A DNA stretch of 64,000 nt, from NCBI RefSeq assembly GCF_008807415.1, contig NZ_CP043626.1:5742501-5806500 (forward strand). The letters run 5' to 3'. How positions within the stretch are numbered: the stretch's first letter is position 1; the number at the start of each line of letters is the position of its first letter. The stretch comes from Pseudomonas denitrificans (nom. rej.) (GTDB lineage Bacteria > Pseudomonadota > Gammaproteobacteria > Pseudomonadales > Pseudomonadaceae). Of this stretch, positions 29,301 through 37,937 are shown in pieces. Made by a program: the position numbers and the translations under genes. The notes below the pieces were generated by a model. The model saw nothing but the letters and a program-made list of their open reading frames with translations. It was not told the DNA's origin and did not search any database.

Positions 29301-32300
29301 CCCTGGGCGAGCTGAGCGAGCCGACCGCGCTGGACGCCGGCGTCGACCTCAGCCTCGACGCGCCGCTGCAGCTCGAACCGCTGGAGTCGCTGGCCGAAGC
29401 CGAAACGCCTGCCTTCCAGGCCGAAGCCTGGAGCGACGAGAACATCGCCGACCTGGACCTGCCGGAAGTCGAGCTGCCCAGCCCGCCGGCCGAGCCCGAG
29501 CCGGTCGCCGAGGCACCGGCCAAGCCGCTGTCCCTGGCTGAAGTCATGGCTGCCCCGGTCCAGGCGATCAACCCGCCTGCCCAGGACGTGCCGCCCAGCC
29601 TGCTGCCGCCGCCCGCCGACGAAGAACCGATCGACGAAGAGCTGCGCGAAGTCTTCATCGAGGAAGCCGGTGAAGTGCTGGAAACCATTGGCGAACACCT
29701 GCCGACCTGGCTGGGGAGCGCCGACGGCCGCGAGTCGCTGACCGAGATTCGCCGAGCCTTCCACACCCTCAAGGGCAGTGGCCGGATGGTCCGCGCCCTG
29801 GTGATTGGCGAACTGGCCTGGTCCATCGAGAACCTGCTCAATCGCGTGCTGGATCGCAGCATCACCGACTCGCCGGCAGTGCAACTGGTGGTCCAGGATG
29901 TCGTCGCGCTGATGCCTGAACTGATCGATGAGTACGCCGCCAGCGCCCAGCGCCAGCGCGACGATGTCGACCGTCTTGCCGCCACCGCCCACGCCCTGGC
30001 CAAAGGACAGCCGGTGCCGCCGCCGAGTGGCGGGCTGCCGGAGTCGGCGCCGCAGGTCGAGGACATCACCCCCGAGCTGGCGGATGTCGAGGAAATCGCT
30101 GCGCAAGCGGCCAACGAGGGCCTCGACGAAAGCCTCGACCCGCAGTTGCTGGAGATCTTCCGCAACGAAGCCGAAGCCCATCTGGAAACCCTGGTCGGCT
30201 TCCTCGCCGATTGCGCGCAACAGCTGCCGCAGCCGGTGACCGACGACCTGCAGCGCGCCCTGCACACGCTCAAGGGCAGCGCACACATGGCCGGCATCCT
30301 GCCGATCGCCGAAATCGCCACGCCGCTGGAGCGGCTGGTCAAGGAATTCAAGACCAACCTGTTGCAGGTGGACCTGCGCGAGGCCGAGCTGCTGCACGCC
30401 GCTGAAGGCCTGTTCCGCGTCGGTCTCGACCAGCTCGTCGAAGGCCGCCCGCTGGCGCCCATCGAGGGCAGCCCGGAGCTGCTGGCGCGCATCGCGCAGA
30501 TCCATCAGGAACGCCTGGAGGCCGCCGAGGCCAAGCGTCGCGGTGAAAGCGGCGAGGGCAGCGGCAACGACCCGCAGATGATCGGCATGTTCCTCGCCGA
30601 GGGCATGGACATCCTGCTCGACGCCGAGGACCTGCTGCGCCGCTGGCGTGAACACCCGCAGGAGCGCCACGAACTGGGCGCCCTCTACGACGAGCTGGAA
30701 ACCCTCAGCCGTGGCGCGCAGATGGCCGAGCTGCCGCAGATGGCGGAACTCGCCGATGCGCTGCTGGCGGTCTACGGCGCCGTGCGCCAGGGGCGTCTGG
30801 AAACCGGCGATGCCTTCTTCTCCGCCGCCGAAACCGCCCACGAGGCGCTGATCGGCATGATGGACCAGGTGGCTGCGGCCCTGCAGGTCAGCGCCCGCCC
30901 GGAACAGGTCGAAGCGCTGCATCGCTTGCTGGACGCTCCGGTCGCCGCACCGCAAGAGCCTGCGAACGACCAGCAGGACGATTCGGACATCGAGTTCGTC
31001 GACCTGGAAAGCCTCACCGCCGAGGACTTCCCGGCCGAGGACGAGGAGTTCCTCCTGGGCGGCCGCCCGGTGGACGACGACAACCTGCCCGACGGCCTGG
31101 GCTGGTCGGCGCGCAACGACAATGACGGCGCCCCGCGCGGCGCCGCCGATGATGACGACGATGAGGTCATCACCGCCGAGACCCCGCATGCCCATCCCGC
31201 CCTGCAGCAACCGCCGCGGGCGCTGGACGAGGAAATGGTGGCGATCTTCCTCGAAGAGGCGGTCGATATCCTGGATAACGCCGGCCAGGCGCTGGACCAG
31301 TGGCTGGCCTCGCCCGAAGGCCTTGCTGCACTCTCGACCCTGCAGCGCGACCTGCACACCCTCAAGGGTGGCGCGCGCATGGCGGAAATCCGCGAGATCG
31401 GTGACCTGTCCCACGAACTCGAATCGCTCTACGAAGGCCTGCTGGACCATCGCTTCCAGCACAGCCAGCCGCTGGGTGACCTGCTGCGTACCTGCCACGA
31501 CCGTCTGGCGACCCAGCTCGACCAGTTGCAGGCCGGCCAGGCGCTGACCGACCCGGCCGACCTGGTGCAGACCATCCGCACCTTCCGCCAGAACCCGGCC
31601 GCCGGCCTGGACCTGCCGCAGGCCCTGGCTGTGCAGCCGGACGCCGTGGCCGAGCCGGACGAAACCCTCGAACTGCCGCCGGTCATCGAAGACGCCATCG
31701 AGCTGGAGCTGCCCGCCGAGGTGGCGCCGGAAGCCGAAGCTGCTGAAGGCATCGAAACGGCTGATCCTGAAGCCAGTGATCTGGAAAACATCGAGCTCGA
31801 CAGCATCGAGCTCGAAGCCATCGAGCCGGAAAGCATTGCTGCCGACGCGGGCGCCGAGCCGGAGCTGGAAGTCACGGCGCAGGATCTCGACCTGCAGGCC
31901 TTCCTCGAAGCCGCCGAGGCTGAAGTTGCCGAAGCGCAGCCGGTCGCAGTTGCTCCTGAAGCCTCTGGCGTCCAGGACAGCGAGTACGAGCTGGACGAAG
32001 ACCGCGACCAGGAACTGGTGGAAATCTTCCTCGAGGAAGGTTTCGACATCCTCGAAAGCTCCTCCGGTGCCCTGCACCGCTGGATGGAAAACCCCGACAA
32101 CAGCGTCGAGCTGGAAGCGCTGCAACGCGACCTGCACACCCTCAAGGGCGGCGCGCGGATGGCCGAGATCCGCCCCATCGGCGATCTCTCCCACGAACTG
32201 GAATTCCTCTACGAAGGCCTCTGCGGCGGACGCCTGCGCGCCAGCCCGACACTCTTCGAGCTGCTGCAGCGCTGCCACGACCGTCTCGCCGAGATGCTCG

Positions 32301-34831
32301 AGGCGGTCCAGCAGCATCGCCGGATTCCGGGAGGTGAATCGCTGATCGACGCGATCCACCGATTTCGTGCCAACCCCGAAGAACAACTGAGCATCCCCAG
32401 TAGCGTCAGCCTGCACGCGATCAGCTCCGCCCATGCCGCACCGGAAGGCCCGGAAGCCGACATCCTGGATATCTTCCTGGAAGAGGCCGACGACCTGCTC
32501 GAAGCCATGGAACAGGCGCTGGGCCGCTGGGACGCCGAGCGCGAGAACGGTGCGCTCGACGAGCTGCTGCGCATTCTCCACACCCTCAAGGGCGGTGCGC
32601 GCCTGGCCGGCCAGACCAGCCTGGGCGACCTGGCCCACGACCTCGAACAGCACCTGGGCGAAGCCCAGCAGCAGGGCGCGCCCTGGCCGGAAAGCCTGTT
32701 GATGGATGCGCAGTCCGGCTTCGAGGGCCTGCAGGCCGAAGTCGACCAGCTGCGCCTGCACCTGGGTGAAGTCGAGAGCGTCGAAAGCCAGCAGGAAGAC
32801 CTCGCCGAGGAGCCGATTGCCGAACCGCCGGCCCCGCTGAACCTGCCGGCACTGCCGGAAGCCATCATGGCCGCGGCCGTACCGCAGCGCAGCGATGCGC
32901 CGGTGGTGCTGCCCTTCGTCCGCCGTGCCCAGGAAGCCGCCCAGGAAGCCGCTGCGCGTCGCGCGCCGCAGGAACTGGTGAAGGTGCCCGCGCAACTGCT
33001 CGAAGGCCTGGTCAACCTCGCCGGTGAGACCTCGATCTTCCGTGGTCGCGTCGAGCAGCAGGTGAGCGACGTCGGTTCGACCCTGGGCGAGATGGACGCC
33101 ACCATCGAGCGGGTTCGCGACCAGCTGCGCCGCCTCGATACCGAAACCCAGGCGCAGATCCTTTCGCGCCACCAGGCCGACGCCGAGCGCGCCGGCTACG
33201 AAGAATTCGACCCGCTGGAAATGGACCGCTACTCGCAGCTGCAGCAGCTGTCGCGTGCACTGTTCGAGTCCGCTTCCGACCTGTTCGACCTCAAGGAAAC
33301 CCTGGCCGCCAAGAACCGCGACGCCGAGACCCTGCTGCTGCAACAGGCGCGGGTCAACACCGAGCTGCAGGAAGGCCTGATGCGCACCCGCATGGTGCCC
33401 TTCGACCGCCTGGTGCCACGCCTGCGCCGGATCGTCCGTCAGGTGGCGAGCGAGCTGGGCAAGCAGGTCGAGTTCGTGGTCAGCAACGCCGAAGGCGAGA
33501 TGGACCGTACCGTGCTCGAACGCATCGTCGCGCCGCTGGAGCACATGCTGCGCAACGCGGTCGACCACGGCATCGAGTCCGGCGAGGCGCGCCGCATCGC
33601 CGGCAAGGCCGAGCAGGGCACCATCCGCCTGACCCTGGGCCGCGAGGGTGGCGACATCCTCCTGACCCTCGCCGACGATGGCGCCGGTATCCGCCTGGAA
33701 GCGGTGCGCCGCAAGGCCATCGAGCGTGGCCTGATGACCGACGACAGCGAGCTGAACGACCACGAGGTGCTGCAGTTCATCCTCGAGGCGGGCTTCAGTA
33801 CCGCCGAGAAGGTCACGCAGATTTCCGGCCGTGGCGTGGGCATGGACGTGGTGAACTCCGAGGTGAAGCAGCTCGGCGGCTCCATGAGCATCCACTCCTG
33901 CATCGGCGAAGGCACCCGCTTCGACATTCGCCTGCCGTTCACCGTGTCGGTGAACCGCGCGCTGATGGTGCTCTCCGGCGAAGACCTCTACGCCCTGCCG
34001 CTGAACACCATCGAAGGTATCGTGCGGGTCTCCCCGTACGAGCTCGAAGCCCTCTACGAGCAGGCTGCCGCCGACGAGACTGGCGCCGCGCCGAGCTTCG
34101 AATATGCGGGCCAGAGCTATGAACTGAAATACCTGGGCGACCTGCTCAACAATGGCCAGCATCCCAAGCTGGTCGGGCAGTCGCTGCCGTTGCCGGTGAT
34201 CCTCGTGCGCTCGGCGGACCACGCAGTGGCAGTGCAGGTGGATGCCCTGGCGGGCTCGCGCGAGATCGTGGTGAAGAGCCTCGGTGCGCAGTTCGCCGGC
34301 GTCAGCGGCATCTCAGGTGCGACCATCCTCGGTGACGGTCGCGTGGTGGTGATTCTCGACCTGCTGGCGACCATCCGTGTGCTCCATGCGCAGCATGTCC
34401 AGCACGCCCCGCGCCGCCAGCTGGCCGGCCCGGCCGCCGCGGAGATCGAGCACCAGCGCCCGACACTGGTCATGGTGGTGGACGACTCGGTCACCGTGCG
34501 CAAGGTCACCAGCCGCCTGCTCGAGCGCAACGGCATGAACGTGCTCACCGCCAAGGACGGGGTGGACGCCATCGCCCAGCTGCAGGAACACAAGCCCGAC
34601 ATCATGCTGCTGGACATCGAGATGCCGCGCATGGACGGCTTCGAGGTGGCCACCCTGGTGCGCCACGATGAACAGCTGAAGGACCTGCCGATCATCATGA
34701 TTACCTCCCGTACCGGCGAGAAGCACCGCGACCGTGCCCTGGCCATCGGCGTCAACCAGTACCTGGGCAAGCCGTACCAGGAGTCCGAGCTGCTGGAGAA
34801 CATCCAGAAGCTGGTGAAGGCTCATGTCTGA
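26358..34831 (+). CDS. chpA: Giant chemotaxis histidine kinase ChpA (frameshifted as given near 26807)
   Basis: ChpA is the CheA-type kinase of the Pil-Chp system. With one base restored in the CC at about 26807, the frame is continuous for 2,824 residues (PAO1 ChpA is about 2,470 by memory). The order is: an N-terminal FimL-like helical region; an acidic Pro/Glu/Ala-rich linker at about residues 570-1090; then phosphotransfer domains with HTLKG histidines at about 1136, 1303, 1667, 1927 and 2075. A degenerate domain near 1448 reads ETLSRGAQMAEL. These are followed by a dimerisation region, the ATPase domain (N box HMLRNAVDHGIESG, G boxes DDGAGI and GRGVGMD), a CheW-like domain, and a C-terminal receiver with the phosphoacceptor in LLDIEMPRMDGFEV. 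The start at 26358 has GGAG close by; an ATG at 26343 is also in frame. Confidence 0.93.
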
Positions 34832-35858
34832 GCAGAGCACGCCGCGGATCGCGGTGATCGCCGATACCTCGCTGCAGCGCCACGTGCTGGCGCAGGCCCT
34901 GGCTGGCCATGGCTACCAGGTGGTGCTCAACGCCGACCCGGCGCGCCTTGAAAGCGAGCAGCTGGACGCCTGCGAGACCGACCTGTGGCTGGTGGACCTG
35001 GCGCAGCAGGAAGATTCGCCGTTGGTGGACAACCTGCTGGAGCAGTCGCGGGTGCCCGTACTGTTCGGCGAAGGCCACGCACCGGAGCGGCATTCCGAAC
35101 ATTACCCGCGCTGGGAGCGCCGGCTGGTCTCCAAGCTGCGCAAGCTGGTGGGCGACCCCAGCGCCGGCGTCGGCCGCAGTCTGGCTGCGCTGCTCGACGA
35201 AGCGCAGCGCCCGACCCGCGTGACGCTGCCCGATGACCTCGCGGCCTCCCCGCTCAAGGCCGGTGAACCGGCGGCGCAGGTCTGGCTGCTGGCCGCCTCG
35301 CTGGGCGGCCCGGCAGCGGTGAAGACTTTCCTCGATGCGCTGCCCGGCGGCCTGCCGGTGGGCTTCCTGTACGCCCAGCACATCGACGCTTCCTTCGAGG
35401 CCAACCTGCCGCAAGCGGTCGGCCGCCACAGCCAGTGGCACGTCAACACCGTGCGCGACGGCGACCCGGTGCGCTGCGGCGAAGTCGTGGTGGTGCCGAT
35501 CTCCCGCGAACTGGGCTTCGACGGCTCGGCGCGCATGCGCGTGGAAGATCGCAGCTGGCCGGAGCCCTACAGCCCGTCCATCGACCAGATGATGCTCAAC
35601 CTCGCCCAACAGTACGGCGATCGTTGTGGCGTGATCGTGTTCAGCGGCATGTGCAGCGACGGCAGCGCCGCCGCGGCCTACGTGCGCCGCCAGGGCGCGC
35701 CGATCTGGACCCAGCGCGCCGACAGCTGCGCCTGCTCGAGCATGCCCGACAGCCTGCGCGAAGGCGGCTACAGCACCCTTTCCGGCGACCCGCGCGAACT
35801 CGCGGCGGCGCTGGTCAATCATCTCGCCGAGCAATGCGTCGGCGTAGTCACGCAGTGA
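34824..35858 (+). CDS. chpB: CheB-type methylesterase ChpB
   Basis: This 344-residue protein has an N-terminal receiver-like domain and a C-terminal CheB methylesterase domain, predicted to demethylate PilJ. The esterase motifs are LAASLGGPAAVKTFLDALPG (Ser), AQHID (His) and VFSGMCSDGSAAAAYV (Asp). The receiver is degenerate: the usual double acidic start reads IAVIADTS. It overlaps chpA by 8 nt, so translation is probably coupled. Confidence 0.94.
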   Translation: MSEQSTPRIAVIADTSLQRHVLAQALAGHGYQVVLNADPARLESEQLDACETDLWLVDLAQQEDSPLVDNLLEQSRVPVLFGEGHAPERHSEHYPRWERRLVSKLRKLVGDPSAGVGRSLAALLDEAQRPTRVTLPDDLAASPLKAGEPAAQVWLLAASLGGPAAVKTFLDALPGGLPVGFLYAQHIDASFEANLPQAVGRHSQWHVNTVRDGDPVRCGEVVVVPISRELGFDGSARMRVEDRSWPEPYSPSIDQMMLNLAQQYGDRCGVIVFSGMCSDGSAAAAYVRRQGAPIWTQRADSCACSSMPDSLREGGYSTLSGDPRELAAALVNHLAEQCVGVVTQ

Positions 35859-35868
35859 GATCGGACCG

Positions 35869-36382
35869 ATGAGTGATCTTCCCGTCGCCAATGCCGGCGT
35901 TGCCAATGGTGCTGTTGCCAAGGGTGCCGCGGCCAGCGCTGCCCCCGGCAGCCTGACCGCGCTGCTGGTGCCACTGGCCGACCGCAACCTGCTGCTGCCC
36001 AACGTGGCGGTGGCCGAACTGATCACCTACCGTGCCCCGCACCCGGTGGACGGCCTGCCGTCCTGGTACCTGGGCCAGGTGGCCTGGCGCGACCTGCGCC
36101 TGCCGCTGCTGTCCTTCGAGGCGGCCTCCGACGGCCAGGCCGAAGTCAGCCCCGCGCGCGGTGATCGTGGTCAACGCCCTGGGCGGGCGACCCAACGTGA
36201 AATTCTTCGCCCTGCTGGTGCAGGGCATCCCACGTTCGGTGAAGGTTGGCAGTGATCTCAAGCGCGCCGACGTGCCGCTGGCGCCGCTGGAGCTGGACGC
36301 GGTTGACCTGGGCGACGCCCAGGCGCGCATCCCCGACCTGGCCGCGCTGGAGCAGAAGCTGGCCGACTCCGGCCTGATCTGA
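35869..36382 (+). CDS. chpC: CheW-like protein ChpC (frameshifted as given near 36150)
   Basis: This second CheW-like adaptor of the Pil-Chp operon is linked in PAO1 to additional sensory input. The 5' frame encodes AAPGSLTALLVPLADRNLLL and the CheW turn PSWYLGQVAWRDLRLPLLSF. The 3' half continues in the next frame with AVIVVNALGGRPNVKFFALL, ending LEQKLADSGLI at 36382. Removing one C from the CCCC at 36150-36153 joins them as EVSPRAVIVV with about 170 residues. The gene is otherwise intact, so a sequence error is likely. Confidence 0.88.
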
Positions 36383-36389
36383 GCCCGCC

Positions 36390-37190
36390 ATGACCGGTGG
36401 CCTGCGCCTTGCCCAGCTGGGGGACCAACCCGGCTTCGAGGTCGCCGGCGCCACCCTCGGCGGCCATCGTTTCGAACGCCACAGCCACGACGAATTCGTC
36501 ATCAGCGCCAACCTGCGCGGCGAGGAAAGCGTATGGCTGGATGGCCGTAGCTTCGACGCCGGCCCCGGCGCCATCACCACCTACAACCCCGGCCAGATTC
36601 AGGGCGGCGGCGTTGACGAAGGCCAGCCCTGGCAGTTCGTCAGCCTCTACATCGCGCCTGAGCAGCTGGCCACGATGCTCGGCCTGCAGCGCCTGGAGTT
36701 CGAGCGGCCCACTGACCGCCTTCCCGCCCTGGCCGCTGCCCTGGCCGACGCCGTCGAGGGCGTGCTGGGCGATGATGCCTTCGTTCGCCAGCGCGGCGAG
36801 GAACGCCTGACGCTGCTGCTGGCCGAGATCGCCCGCGCCATGGGCGTGCGCCTGCCGCAGGAAAGTCTGGAGAATGGCGGCCGGATTGCCGACCTGCAGG
36901 ACTGGCTGGCCGCCGACCTGGCGCGACAGCCCAGCCTCGACGAAATGGCCGCCCACCTCGGCCTGTCACGCTTCCACCTGCTGCGCAGCTTCCAGAAACA
37001 GGTCGGCCTGAGCCCCCGGCAGTGGGCCATGCAACTGCGCACCCGGCGCGCCAAGGCCTTGCTGCGCACGGGGCTGCCGGCCACTGAAGTGGCGCACGAA
37101 CTGGGCTTCGCCGACCAGAGTCACCTGAACCGGCACTTCCGCGCGGCTTATGGTGTGTCGCCGGGCAACTTCCAGCGCGCTCTGCGCTGA
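36390..37190 (+). CDS. chpD: AraC-family transcriptional regulator ChpD
   Basis: This 266-residue regulator has an N-terminal cupin (AraC-binding) domain, beginning around FERHSHDEFVISANLRGEES, and a C-terminal double helix-turn-helix (LDEMAAHLGLSRFHLLRSF, then TEVAHELGFADQSHLNRHF). In PAO1 chpD lies at the end of the chp cluster and is not essential for twitching. It starts 7 nt after the chpC stop. Confidence 0.92.
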   Translation: MTGGLRLAQLGDQPGFEVAGATLGGHRFERHSHDEFVISANLRGEESVWLDGRSFDAGPGAITTYNPGQIQGGGVDEGQPWQFVSLYIAPEQLATMLGLQRLEFERPTDRLPALAAALADAVEGVLGDDAFVRQRGEERLTLLLAEIARAMGVRLPQESLENGGRIADLQDWLAADLARQPSLDEMAAHLGLSRFHLLRSFQKQVGLSPRQWAMQLRTRRAKALLRTGLPATEVAHELGFADQSHLNRHFRAAYGVSPGNFQRALR

Positions 37191-37264
37191 GCAATCCGGT
37201 TCAAGTCCCGCCGCCGCTGCCCAGGCAGAATCGCGTCATCGCCTACTGGTTCGAGAGCTGACCC

Positions 37265-37875
37265 ATGACCCTGTTCTTCGCCGCGCTGCTGTTCGGCATC
37301 GTCTTCTGCCTGTCCCCGGCGCGGTCCTCGCCGAAACCTTGCGCCGTGGTCTGAAGGGCGGCTTCCGCCCGGCGCTGCTGGTGCAGTTCGGCTCGCTGAT
37401 CGGCGATGCGGTGTGGGCGCTGATCGGCCTCACCGGACTGGCGCTGCTGCTGGGCCACGAGACCTTGCGCCTGCCGCTGACCCTGGCCAGCGCGGCCTAT
37501 CTGGCCTGGCTGGGTGTGCAGAGCCTGCTGGATGCTCGCCAGGTCGGCCTGGCGGAGGAGGGCGATAGCGGCGAGCACAACGCCAGGGCTTTCGCATCCG
37601 GGGCCATGCTGTCGCTGTCGAATCCGAAGAACATCGTCTACTGGGGCGCGCTGGGAGGTGCCATGGCCGGGCTGGTGAACGGCGTGCCGTCGCTGGCCGA
37701 TTCGCTGGTGTTCTTCGCCGGCTTCATGACCGCCTCGGTGCTCTGCTGCTTCCTCTGCGCGGCACTGGTGGACTGGCTGCGGCGCAACGCTTCACCGCGC
37801 TGGCATCGGGTCAGCCATGCGCTATGCGGGGTGGTACTGCTGGTGCTGGCGGGGTTGGCGTTGCGGGGCGTCTGA
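37265..37875 (+). CDS. chpE: LysE-family transporter ChpE (frameshifted as given near 37314)
   Basis: This is a LysE/RhtB-type amino acid exporter homologue at the end of the chp cluster. The ATG at 37265 opens MTLFFAALLFGIVFCLSP, then the frame breaks in the CCCC at 37314-37317. Adding one C restores CLSPGAVLAETLRRG, and the protein runs to 37875 with about 203 residues and five to six hydrophobic helices. The LysE signature (N-terminal P-G-P-like turn, NPKNIVYWGALGG in the middle) is present. No substrate is known. Confidence 0.87.
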
Positions 37876-37937
37876 CGCCGCTTCCTCCCATGTTTTGGGA
37901 AGCATCCGAATAGCTGTTCCTGGCCCAAGTTGTTCCC

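Noticed and set aside
26660..34222. A 2,520-codon open frame antisense to chpA
   Set aside because: It is a composition shadow of high-GC coding sequence on the other strand; the protein is Gly/Arg/Val/Gln-rich with no family signature, while the plus strand encodes ChpA.
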